NCBI RefSeq assembly: GCF_003049685.1
Contig: NZ_PYSY02000002.1
Span: 558,001-622,000 of the forward strand
Origin: Brucella pituitosa
Lineage (GTDB): Bacteria; Pseudomonadota; Alphaproteobacteria; Rhizobiales; Rhizobiaceae
Length of the DNA stretch: 64,000 nucleotides
Direction: 5' to 3'
Shown here: positions 18,798 to 27,180 of the stretch, piece by piece
How positions within the stretch are numbered: position 1 is the first letter of the stretch
How the letters are laid out: each line of letters starts with the position of its first letter
Notes under the pieces: generated by a model
Told to the model about the DNA's origin: nothing
Databases searched by the model: none
Seen by the model: the letters and a program-made list of their open reading frames with translations, nothing else
Translations under genes and position numbers: made by a program

Positions 18798-19934
18798 TCA
18801 GCGATCCTTCGGGTCAAGGCTGTCACGCAGGCCGTCGCCAAGGAAGTTCAGCGCAAACAGGATGATGGTCAGCGTTGCGGCAGGCCAGATCAATTGCCAG
18901 CTTGCGCCGCGCATGTTCTGAGCACCTTCCGAAATGAGAAGACCGAGCGAGGTGAGAGGGTCCTGAACACCGAGGCCGAGGAACGACAAGAGGCTTTCAA
19001 GAAGGATTGCCTTGGGCACCAGCAGCGTCACAAAGACGATGACCGGTCCGAGCGCGTTCGGGATGATATGTCGTGTGATGACACCACGCCGCGTTGCGCC
19101 AAGTGCTTCTGCCGCCTGCACGAATTCCTGACGTTTGAGGCTCAATGTTTGCCCGCGCACGATGCGCGCCATATCCAGCCATTCCGTCGCGCCGATGGCG
19201 ATGAAGATGATGAAAATGGATCGCCCAAAGAAGACGAGCATCAATATCACAAAGAAGATGAAAGGCAGCGAATAAAGGATGTCGACAAGTCGCATCATAA
19301 TGTTGTCGGCACGTCCACCGAGGTAGCCCGATATCGCACCATATCCAACACCAAGCACCAAAGCCATCGCCGAAGCCAACAGACCGATGGCAAGCGACAT
19401 ACGAACGCCAATGAAAATGCGTGTCATCAGATCACGACCGAGATTATCAGTACCAAGTACGAAATAATTGCGCGCGACATTCAACGTAAGCTTACCCGAC
19501 AGCCCATCTGCAGCAAGTTCGATCTTAGGATTGCTAAACAGGTCAGAGCGCTGGAAATAGCGCAACACCCGCTCATCCGTCGGACGCTGTGCGGTGAAGT
19601 CAACTACGATATTGTTGCCCGTCAGCTCCGGCTCCGCGGACGCATTCAGACGGGCGCGGGCGAGCTCGCGTTCCAGTCCCGGCATAATCGTATCAGCACG
19701 CGGATAAGCCTCCAGACTTGGAGCCACACGCACAAACTGCGGATAGATTTTGTCGTAAGGATGCGGGCTGACCATAGGGCCAAAAATGCCGATAAGTGCC
19801 AGTACGATAAGGACGATGGCGCTTGTAACCGCTGCCTTGTTCTTGCGCAGGCGCAACCAGGCGTCCTGCCAGAGCGAACGACTTTTGACGGTTGCAAGCT
19901 TTTCTGTTTCTGCCGGTACGGTAAGGTCAGTCAT
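18798..19934 (-). CDS. oppC: Oligopeptide ABC transporter permease, OppC type
   Basis: Inner-membrane permease of 378 residues. Helix 1 is at about residues 35-55. A long periplasmic insert of about 110 residues precedes the [16 protein letters not shown] motif, and the EAA loop [25 protein letters not shown] follows. The C-terminus [17 protein letters not shown] is diagnostic of OppC/DppC. The large periplasmic insert is longer than in DppC and is typical of OppC-class subunits with a long first loop. It starts inside the end of oppB (8-base overlap). Confidence 0.92.
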   Translation of the reverse strand: MTDLTVPAETEKLATVKSRSLWQDAWLRLRKNKAAVTSAIVLIVLALIGIFGPMVSPHPYDKIYPQFVRVAPSLEAYPRADTIMPGLERELARARLNASAEPELTGNNIVVDFTAQRPTDERVLRYFQRSDLFSNPKIELAADGLSGKLTLNVARNYFVLGTDNLGRDLMTRIFIGVRMSLAIGLLASAMALVLGVGYGAISGYLGGRADNIMMRLVDILYSLPFIFFVILMLVFFGRSIFIIFIAIGATEWLDMARIVRGQTLSLKRQEFVQAAEALGATRRGVITRHIIPNALGPVIVFVTLLVPKAILLESLLSFLGLGVQDPLTSLGLLISEGAQNMRGASWQLIWPAATLTIILFALNFLGDGLRDSLDPKDR

Positions 19935-20850
19935 AGCGAACCCTCGGATCAAGCCATGCATAAAGAAGGTCGACGATGAGATTGAACACCACGACGAAAA
20001 CGGAAATCACAACCACAGTGCCCATAACCATCGTGTAATCGCGGCTCAACGCGCCTTGCACGAAGTAACGACCGATGCCGGGAATGCCGAAGATGGTTTC
20101 AACAACGACTGAGCCAGTGAGAAGTGCTGCGGCTGTAGGACCAAGATAGGAAACAGCGGGCAGCATGGCGGCACGTAAGGCATGTACCCCAACCACAACA
20201 CGCGACGGCAAGCCATAGGCGCGGGCAGTGCGAACATGATTGGCGCGCAATGCTTCAATCGTTGCACCGCGCACAAGACGGGCGATCACGCCGACCTGCG
20301 GCAAAGCCAGTGTCAGCACCGGCAATATCCAGTATGTGATATTCGCTGACGACCAGCCACCAGCCGGAACCCAACCGAGAATGACACCAAAAAGCAGGCT
20401 GAGGAGAGGGGCAACAACGAAATTCGGCGTTGTGATGCCAAAAGTTGCAAGCGCTACGACGAAATAGTCGATGGAAGAATTCTGCTTCAGCGCTGCAATT
20501 GTACCGAGAAATGTTCCGATAATCGCGGCGAGACTAAGCGCCAGAGCGCCCAGCATGATCGAAACCGGAAGACCGGAAGCAAACAGGTCATTTACGGTAA
20601 AATCGCGACGCGTGAAGCTTGGCCCCAAATCCCCACGCAGCAGATTGCCCAGATAAATGAGATACTGCTGCCACAGCGGCGCATCCATATTGTAGGCTTT
20701 CTTGAGGTTCTCAAGGATCAGCGGATCGATCGGGCGCTCGAGATCGAAAGGCCCGCCGGGTGCCAGTCTTATAAGGAAGAATGTCAAAGTCACTATTATA
20801 AAGATTGTGGGTATTGCACTACCCAATCGTCGGAGCGTGTAGCTCAGCAT
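19927..20850 (-). CDS. oppB: Oligopeptide ABC transporter permease, OppB type
   Basis: Inner-membrane permease of 307 residues starting MLSYTLRRLGSAIPTIF, with six hydrophobic helices. It carries the family stretch RLAPGGPFDLERP after helix 1 and the EAA loop RTARAYGLPSRVVVGVHALRAAMLP. The C-terminal [13 protein letters not shown] is typical for OppB/DppB. It pairs with OppC. A stem-loop and a 77-base gap separate it from the second binding-protein gene upstream. Confidence 0.93.
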   Translation of the reverse strand: MLSYTLRRLGSAIPTIFIIVTLTFFLIRLAPGGPFDLERPIDPLILENLKKAYNMDAPLWQQYLIYLGNLLRGDLGPSFTRRDFTVNDLFASGLPVSIMLGALALSLAAIIGTFLGTIAALKQNSSIDYFVVALATFGITTPNFVVAPLLSLLFGVILGWVPAGGWSSANITYWILPVLTLALPQVGVIARLVRGATIEALRANHVRTARAYGLPSRVVVGVHALRAAMLPAVSYLGPTAAALLTGSVVVETIFGIPGIGRYFVQGALSRDYTMVMGTVVVISVFVVVFNLIVDLLYAWLDPRVRYD

Positions 20851-20865
20851 TTGTTATTTCCCTTC

Positions 20866-20896
20866 TTTGCCGAACCACCTGAAATGGCTCGGCAAA
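20866..20896 (-). terminator. Stem-loop between oppA2 and oppB
   Basis: tttgccga (20866-20873) and tcggcaaa (20889-20896) form an 8-bp stem with a 15-base loop between the oppA2 stop and the oppB start. It probably limits read-through into the permease genes or protects the upstream message. Confidence 0.5.
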
Positions 20897-20927
20897 TCCC
20901 ACTAAGGGTGTTGTTTTCTTGCGTTTT

Positions 20928-22505
20928 TTAATTTTTTACGGATAGCCAGCGCGTGCCGTGCGAATTCATGAGGTTATCTTCGTAACCCTGAACGCGGTCG
21001 GCAACGAGAGCAGTGGAAGAATAGTACATCAGCGGCACAACCGCTCCTTCATCGAGCAATATCTTCTCTGCTTCAGCCAGGATTTTTGCGCGTTCGGCGA
21101 GATCGGTCGTCGTTGCAGATTTCGCCATCAACGCGTCATAATCCTTGTTCGACCATTCGGCATAATTGAAGTAATTGCCGGTGGTATAAAGCTCCATGAA
21201 CGAATTCGGATCGTTGTAATCGCCGATCCAGCCGTCACGGGTGATGTCGAACATCCCCTTTTCCTGAAGGTAGTTGTAGAAGGTGGCGCCTTCGACTTCG
21301 TTGAGCGTTGCCTTGATGCCGATATTGCCCAGCATGTTGGCAAGCGCCGCCATGGTATTCTTGTGGTTTTCCGAGGTATTGTAGCGCAGCGTCACGGAAA
21401 GGCTACCCGGCTGGACACCGGCTTCCTGCAGCAATTCCTTGGCCTTGTCCTCGCGGTCCAGCACATCCTCGTCGGCGAAATCCAGCTTCGGCGCGTCCTT
21501 GACGTAATTCGCAATGCCGGGCGGCACCATGGAACTGGCTGGCAGCATCACACCGCGCCAGACTTCATTGGCGAGGAACTCACGATCGACGGCCATCGAT
21601 ATGGCCTTGCGCACGCGCGGATCGCGCAGCTTGCTCGATGGCTCGCCTTTGATGTCGACATAATAGATGCCAAGATAGGGAGCGAGGCGGAACTGACCGC
21701 CGAGGTTCTTCTTCACATAGTCCATCTGTTCGGCAGGAACATCGGAACAGATATCGACTTCTTTCGCCTCAAAGCGGCGCATGCAGCTCGCCCGGTCTTC
21801 AAACGGTATCCAGTTCACCGCATCGACCGTCACATTGGAAGCGTCCCAATAGTTCGGGTTCTTCTTCATGGAGATCTTGTCATTGGGAGTAAAGCTGACA
21901 AGTGTATAGGCGCCGTTGGTAATCATATTGCCGGGCAGGGTGAACTTGTCGCCGAACTGCTCGACAGCCTTTTTGTTTATCGGGAAGCCGGTCTGGTGGG
22001 TGAGTAGCTCCAGAAAATAGGGAGCAGGGTTCTTCAGGGTAATCTGAAGCGTTTTGTCGTCCAGCGCCTTCACGCCCAGCTGGTCGACAGGCATCTTGCC
22101 GGTGGCGACTTCCTCGGCATTTTTGATGGCGTAAAGGACGCTCGCATAGCCCGCAGCCGTCTTAGGGTCCATGATGCGCTGGAAGGTAAATTCGAAATCG
22201 CTGGCGGTAACAGGGTCACCGTTCGACCATTTGGCGTTCTCGCGCATATGGAAAGTGTAGGTGAGACCGTCTTCGGAAATATCCCAGGATGTTGCTGCCC
22301 CCGGAATTGCTTCGCCCTTCTCGTTTTGCGCCAGCAAACCTTCATATAGATCGCGAAGAACACGGTTTTCAGAAATAGTCGTCGTATGCTGCTGATCCAA
22401 TGTTGCAGGATCAGTATCATTGCCACGATTGAGCACTGTTTCAGCTAAAGAGGCACTGCCGAGCGAAACCAGGCAAACGCCTGCCAATAAAATTTCGCGA
22501 ACCAT
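20928..22505 (-). CDS. oppA: Oligopeptide-binding protein, second tandem copy
   Basis: Periplasmic family 5 solute-binding protein of 525 residues. The signal peptide MVREILLAGVCLVSLGSASLAE ends near residue 22, and the mature protein starts TVLNRGNDTDPATLD as in OppA. Typical stretches are LYEGLLAQNEKGEAIPG, TFHMRENAKWSNGDPVTASDF and RYNTSENHKNTMAAL. The ATG at 22505 is preceded by GGGAG. It is a close paralogue of the gene immediately upstream, with differences concentrated in the last third, so the pair may widen the peptide range of one OppBC channel. Confidence 0.92.
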   Translation of the reverse strand: MVREILLAGVCLVSLGSASLAETVLNRGNDTDPATLDQQHTTTISENRVLRDLYEGLLAQNEKGEAIPGAATSWDISEDGLTYTFHMRENAKWSNGDPVTASDFEFTFQRIMDPKTAAGYASVLYAIKNAEEVATGKMPVDQLGVKALDDKTLQITLKNPAPYFLELLTHQTGFPINKKAVEQFGDKFTLPGNMITNGAYTLVSFTPNDKISMKKNPNYWDASNVTVDAVNWIPFEDRASCMRRFEAKEVDICSDVPAEQMDYVKKNLGGQFRLAPYLGIYYVDIKGEPSSKLRDPRVRKAISMAVDREFLANEVWRGVMLPASSMVPPGIANYVKDAPKLDFADEDVLDREDKAKELLQEAGVQPGSLSVTLRYNTSENHKNTMAALANMLGNIGIKATLNEVEGATFYNYLQEKGMFDITRDGWIGDYNDPNSFMELYTTGNYFNYAEWSNKDYDALMAKSATTTDLAERAKILAEAEKILLDEGAVVPLMYYSSTALVADRVQGYEDNLMNSHGTRWLSVKN

Positions 22506-22585
22506 CGAGAACTCCCATAAAAATTTAAAAATATGTGTCCCATGAAAAAGGAACCCTCCGACCTTCCCGAGATCGAAAGAAAAAG

Positions 22586-22609
22586 GGGCTGCACCTTTCG
22601 GTGCAGCCC
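22586..22609 (-). terminator. Terminator-like hairpin between the two oppA genes
   Basis: gggctgcacc (22586-22595) and ggtgcagccc (22600-22609) form a perfect 10-bp stem with a 4-base loop. On the minus strand it is followed by CCTTTTTCTTT, so it is a credible intrinsic terminator directly after the first oppA gene. Confidence 0.8.
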
Positions 22610-22620
22610 GAACTGAAAAT

Positions 22621-24198
22621 TTATTGTTTGAACGAAAGCCAACGGGTCTTGTGGCTGTCCATAAGGTTGTCATTCCAGCCGTCGAGCTTATCGGAAACAA
22701 GAGCGCGGGAGGAATAATAAAGGATTGGAATATTGCTCATATCATCGAGCTTGAGCTGCTCTGCTTCAGCCAGAACCTTGGCACGCGCATCGAGATCAAG
22801 GATTTTCTCTGCTTCGGCCATCTTCGCATCATATTCCGGATTTTTCACCTTGGAATAGTTGAAGCTGACATCGCTCTGGCTGATGTAAAGGAAGTTCTGT
22901 GGATCGTTATAATCGCCGATCCAGCCAGCGCGTGCGATATCAAACGGGCCATCTTCACGCAGGAAGTTGAAGTAGGTAGCGCCTTCGGTTTCGTTGAGCG
23001 TCGCTTTCACACCGATATTGCCGAGCTGATCAGCAATTGCTGCCATGGTATTCTTGTTGTTTTCAGACGTGTTGTAGAGCAGCTCGATCGAAAGCGAGTT
23101 CGGCTCAACGCCGGCTTCTTTCAACAATTCCTTGGCCTTGTCTTCACGATCCAGCATGTCATCGGAATAGTTGAGCTTCGGCGCATCCTTGACGTAGTGA
23201 TTGATGCCCGGAGGGACCATTGAGTAACCCGGCAGCATGGTGCCTTGCCAGACCTGATTGGCGATGAAGTCACGGTCGATAGCCATGGAAATCGCCTGAC
23301 GGACACGAGGGTCCTTCATCTTGCTGTCAGCGGTCTTGCCCTTAACCGGCAGGTAATAAACGCCGAGATAAGGCGCCAGACGGAATTCGTTGGCAAGGTT
23401 CTTCTTCACATAGTCCATCTGTTCAGCTGGCACGTCAGAACAAACCTGCACTTCCTTGGCTTCGAAACGGCGCATGCAGCTGGCGCGATCTTCGAATGGA
23501 ATCCAGTTGATCGTATCAATCTTGACCTGATCCGCTTCGTAGTAATTCGGGTTCTTCTTCATGACGATCTTGTCGTTCGGCGTGAAGCTGACAAGTTCAT
23601 AAGCGCCGTTCGTAACCATTTTACCCGGCGTTGTGAACTTGTCGCCATTTTCCTCAACGCTCTTCTGGTGTAACGGGAAACCCGTCTGGTGCGTCAGAAG
23701 CTCAAGGAAATACGGAGCAGGGGAGTTCAGCGTAACCTTCAGCGTGTGATCGTCTACAGCTTCAACGCCAAGCTCATCGACAGGCTTTTTGCCACCAGCA
23801 ACATCTTCAGCATTTTTGATAACAAACAGCATGCTGGCGTAGCCCGCAGCGGTTTTCGGGTCCATCAGACGGCGGAAAGCAAACTGGAAATCGCCAGCCG
23901 TAACCGGGTCTCCATTCGACCACTTGGCATTGTCGCGTAGGTGAAAGGTATATGAGGTGCCATCTTCTGATATATCCCAAGACTTCGCCACTCCTGGGAT
24001 AGCTTCGCCATCAGCATTCTGAATGGTCAGGCCGTCGTAAAGATCACGAAGCACATTGCCTTCGGAAACAGTGGACGTGCGATGATGGTCAAGCGTTGCT
24101 GGATCGGTGTCGTTGCCACGGTTGAGAACAGTCTGAGCCGATGCCGCTCCCATCAGTGCCAAAAGACATACGCTTGTCAGTAAAGTTTTGCGAAACAC
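22621..24198 (-). CDS. oppA: Oligopeptide-binding protein, first tandem copy
   Basis: Periplasmic family 5 solute-binding protein of 525 residues. The GTG at 24198 is chosen because AAGGAGGGG lies 6 bases before it, and the protein then starts with a clean Sec signal peptide FRKTLLTSVCLLALMGAASA. The mature N-terminus QTVLNRGNDTDPATLDHHRT is almost the same as in its downstream paralogue. It is promoter-proximal and followed by a strong hairpin, so it is expected to be made in excess over OppBC and the ATPase. The region upstream is interrupted by an IS30 remnant. Confidence 0.92.
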   Translation of the reverse strand: MFRKTLLTSVCLLALMGAASAQTVLNRGNDTDPATLDHHRTSTVSEGNVLRDLYDGLTIQNADGEAIPGVAKSWDISEDGTSYTFHLRDNAKWSNGDPVTAGDFQFAFRRLMDPKTAAGYASMLFVIKNAEDVAGGKKPVDELGVEAVDDHTLKVTLNSPAPYFLELLTHQTGFPLHQKSVEENGDKFTTPGKMVTNGAYELVSFTPNDKIVMKKNPNYYEADQVKIDTINWIPFEDRASCMRRFEAKEVQVCSDVPAEQMDYVKKNLANEFRLAPYLGVYYLPVKGKTADSKMKDPRVRQAISMAIDRDFIANQVWQGTMLPGYSMVPPGINHYVKDAPKLNYSDDMLDREDKAKELLKEAGVEPNSLSIELLYNTSENNKNTMAAIADQLGNIGVKATLNETEGATYFNFLREDGPFDIARAGWIGDYNDPQNFLYISQSDVSFNYSKVKNPEYDAKMAEAEKILDLDARAKVLAEAEQLKLDDMSNIPILYYSSRALVSDKLDGWNDNLMDSHKTRWLSFKQ

Positions 24199-24652
24199 GA
24201 AGAACCCCTCCTTGGTAATTTTTGAAATGGCGTGCATCTTATGGATAAGATCGGCTCTTGCAAGAGAAGTTCTCAACACACTGAATTGTTTCACAGATTG
24301 ACGACAGCAAAGCTAATTTAGAAGGCAAAATTTTGGTACGCAACGGCAGCCTAACGACCGATTTGCGCTTGATACAAGGGCGCATAAAAATCATGAAAAC
24401 TCCTTATTTTACGGACTTTTGCGCTACTGTTGTCAGCAGTTTCATTCGGTTCAACACGTGCGATTCGCCTAATTTTTGATCAACGAATTCGAGTTGTGGA
24501 AAACACTTATCGTAAGACAACTTCGGCAGACCATCTGGGCATTATATTAAATCCGCCGCAAATGTTTTACCCCAATAAGGTGCTGGCTTCCTGCTTGCGT
24601 TAAGTTCCATAACATACATTATGTGATTTATATGTATTATGCGGGTGGGTTC
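24199..24652. other. Intergenic region upstream of the opp operon
   Basis: About 450 bases between oppA and the IS30 remnant. No gene is supported. The opp promoter must lie here if the operon is still transcribed from its native site; I could not fix a -35/-10 pair with confidence. The part next to the insertion element is AT-rich. Confidence 0.5.
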
Positions 24653-25750
24653 TAGTTTGAAGTGCGACTTGCAAATGATAACAATGAGTTATCCAATGCA
24701 AGGAACCTGTCATGGAACGCACCTACGCGCATATTGATCTGGATGAACGCCGCAGAATAGCGCGCTGGCGCACCGCAAAGCTCTCCGTTGACGTTATTGC
24801 TGAGAAGCTTGGAAGGCACCGCTCGACCATTTTCGTGAACTCAAGCGCAATCAGTTTCACGATGATGAGATCAAGGATTTAAACGGCTATTACTGCACGA
24901 TTGCCGAGCAGAAATCCCGCGAGCGGCGTTCAAAGCAACGTAAGCTGATCCGGTATGATGAGCTACGGCAGTCCGTGATCGATCACATCAGCGATGGATG
25001 GTCGCCGCAACAGATTGTAGGAGAATGCGATTGGAACGCCATCCAATCTCTGTCAGTCATGAAACGATCTATCAGTTTGTGTATTCGACCGACGGTCGAA
25101 AAGAAGAGCTTTGAAATATCTGCCGGAACGTCGTGCCAAACGACGCCCACGTCATGCCCGGCGTCATCATGGACGCCGCTTTCCACCAGAACTGAGCATC
25201 CTTTATCGTCCAGACATGGTTGCCAGACGCAAGCAGTTCGGACACTGGGAATGCGACCTTATCCAGTTTCGCAAGAGGTTCGGCAAGGCCAATGTGACGT
25301 CTCTAGTCGAGCGGGTGAGCCGCTTTACGGTTTTGTTGCGCAACAATGATCGTCAGTCACGACCAGTGATGGATGGGGTGATTAGGTACTCCAACCCTGC
25401 CCCAAATAGCCCGTCGCTCCATCACGTTTGATCGTGGCACTGAGTTCACAGAATGGGCTTATCTGCAGAATGGGATCGGGTCGCAAACATGGTTCTGTGA
25501 TCCGCAGTCACCCTGGCAGAAAGGCACCGTTGAAAACACCAACAGACGCACAAGACGATGGCTTCCCCGAGATCTTGATCCGCTCACCCTCAGTGATCGA
25601 GACCTCGCCTTCATCTGTCATCGCCTCAACAATACGCCGCGCAAATGTTTGGGTTACAAAACACCTGCAGAAGTCTTTCGGCAAAAATTAATCGCAAACA
25701 GACATCGTTTTGCGTAAACTCAAACCGCAAAAGTCGCGCTTCAGCCTGAC
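24653..25750. mobile_element. IS30-family insertion sequence, decayed
   Basis: The element spans a transposase pseudogene with related ends. The left end reads tttgaagtgcgacttgcaa (24656-24674) and the reverse complement of the right end (25727-25747) reads aggctgaagcgcgactttt, sharing TGAAG-GCGACTT. Length of about 1.1 kb is typical for IS30. Exact ends and any target duplication were not resolved. Confidence 0.75.
24712..25717 (+). pseudogene. IS30-family transposase with several frameshifts
   Basis: The fragments, read in order across frames, rebuild an IS30 transposase. The N-terminal helix-turn-helix is ERTYAHIDLDERRRIARWR and AEKLGRHRSTI. The catalytic DDE core has D in FGHWECDLI, D in ITFDRGTEF and E in KGTVENTNRRTRRWLPR, and the end is YKTPAEVFRQ. 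Frame changes are needed near 24836, 25021, 25115 and 25385-25400. At the first three, one missing base restores the expected protein. The enzyme cannot be made in one piece, so the element is immobile unless helped in trans. Confidence 0.85.
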
Positions 25751-25780
25751 CTCACATGCATTTTTCACTGAGATTAACGA

Positions 25781-25816
25781 CGGCTGAGTTTTTCACTCAG
25801 CCGCCTTTTGCTTTTT
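25781..25816. terminator. Hairpin between IS30 remnant and cytochrome gene
   Basis: cggctgagt (25781-25789) and actcagccg (25795-25803) form a 9-bp stem with a 5-base loop. CCTTTTGCTTTTTT follows on the plus strand, and A-rich sequence precedes it. It can stop transcripts leaving the IS element and probably also ends the dehydrogenase operon on the minus strand. Confidence 0.75.
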
Positions 25817-27169
25817 TCAGTGCGAAGACTGGCCCCGCACAGCAGCAACATCGGCAGCAGAAGCAGCACCAGCCTTGTTACCCCAAGCCGAACGAACAAA
25901 GGTTGCAAGCTCAGCAACTTCCTCATTCGACAAGCGGTCGGCATACCCCTGCATCACCAGACGCATTGGACGCTTTTCGGTCGAAGGCACTTCCGCACCA
26001 TGCAGAATGATCGAAATCAGAGGCTTCACTTCTGAACCAGTGACCAGATCATTATCAGCCAATTCCGGGAAGATACCCGGAGCGCCCTTGCCCGTCACAA
26101 AATGACACGCTGCACAGTTGTCAATGTAGAGACGTGCGCCGACAGGCATGTTCGGAGATGCTTCAGTCAGCATCTTTGCAGTCTCTTCACCGGCAGCATC
26201 TGCAGGAGCTGCAGGCAGTGCAGTCGGAACCTTCTCGGCAAAGCTCTGCGGAACTTCAGCCGCGGCACCATCGACACCCTTGAGGAACGCCGCAATCGCA
26301 AGATTATCCGCATCGGTCAGATGCTGAAGCGAATGTTCTACAACGAGGCCCATTTCGCCATTGGCGGTCGAATGTGCATTGCGACCGGTTGCGAGATAGG
26401 AAGCCATTTCCTCGACGGACCATTTCTGTGGCGCCGACTGTGGACCACGCAGCGAAGGTGCATTCCAACCATCGACAACACCGCCTGTGAGGAAAGCCTT
26501 GTCGCCAGCCTGAACACCATCCTGCGCCATGAAAGCATTGCGCGGGCTGTGGCAGGCAGCACAGTGGGCTGCACCTTCAACCAAATACTGGCCACGTTCC
26601 TGAACTTCGTTCTTACCCGCAGGCGTGAAGCCAGCCTTGTGGTTCAGAGCGAGCCAGTTCCATGCGCGGATACCGAACCGCATGTTGAACGGGAAGCCAA
26701 GTTCGGTCTGCTGCACTTCGTTCTTTACAGGTTCCACTTCATGCATGAAGTAGTCGTAAAGCGCACGGACATCTTCTTCGTTCAGCTTACGATAATTTTC
26801 GTAAGGCATGGCGGGATAAAGATGCGCGCCATCGGCACGAATGCCATCATAGAGCGCTGCACGGAACTGATCGAGCGTCCAGTTACCGATGCCGGTTTCC
26901 TTGTCAGGGGTGATGTTGGTCGTCCAGATCGTGCCCATCGGGCTTGCGATCTTACGGCCACCGGCAAATGATTTGCCGCCTTCCGCTGTATGGCAAGCCA
27001 TGCAGTCGGAAGCATACATCACATATTCGCCCTGCCCCTTTGCAGGCTTCCAATCAGCAGCAAGCTCTTTCGTTGGCTTGGTCAGCTGAACCGGAACGAA
27101 CAGGAAAGCCAGAAATGCTATAACTCCAAGAACAACCAGAACACCGATGATGCGAAGAAAAGTTTTCAT
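25817..27169 (-). CDS. Membrane-anchored triheme cytochrome c subunit of a sugar/alcohol-type dehydrogenase
   Basis: Periplasm-facing cytochrome of 450 residues that passes electrons from the flavoprotein to the quinone pool or to another cytochrome. A hydrophobic N-terminal segment (residues 5-26) acts as signal or anchor. Three heme sites are seen: CMACH at 56-60, CAACH at 203-207 and CAACH at 352-356. This matches the cytochrome subunit of gluconate, sorbitol and alcohol dehydrogenases. The ATG at 27169 is chosen for its GAGGAGAATAG ribosome site; an upstream ATG at 27184 overlaps the preceding stop. It is the last gene of the three-gene operon. Confidence 0.93.
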   Translation of the reverse strand: MKTFLRIIGVLVVLGVIAFLAFLFVPVQLTKPTKELAADWKPAKGQGEYVMYASDCMACHTAEGGKSFAGGRKIASPMGTIWTTNITPDKETGIGNWTLDQFRAALYDGIRADGAHLYPAMPYENYRKLNEEDVRALYDYFMHEVEPVKNEVQQTELGFPFNMRFGIRAWNWLALNHKAGFTPAGKNEVQERGQYLVEGAAHCAACHSPRNAFMAQDGVQAGDKAFLTGGVVDGWNAPSLRGPQSAPQKWSVEEMASYLATGRNAHSTANGEMGLVVEHSLQHLTDADNLAIAAFLKGVDGAAAEVPQSFAEKVPTALPAAPADAAGEETAKMLTEASPNMPVGARLYIDNCAACHFVTGKGAPGIFPELADNDLVTGSEVKPLISIILHGAEVPSTEKRPMRLVMQGYADRLSNEEVAELATFVRSAWGNKAGAASAADVAAVRGQSSH

Positions 27170-27180
27170 GACTATTCTCC

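Noticed and set aside
18696-19979. A 427-codon open frame on the plus strand
   Set aside because: Antisense to oppC and the ATPase start; charged and repetitive, with no motif or ribosome site.
20958-22007. A 349-codon open frame on the plus strand
   Set aside because: Antisense to oppA copy 2, which has clear family 5 motifs.
17186-24198. Assignment of the opp operon as yejABEF
   Set aside because: The ATPase is YejF-like in being fused, but both binding proteins have the OppA mature start (TVLNRGNDTDPATLD) and not the YejA style.
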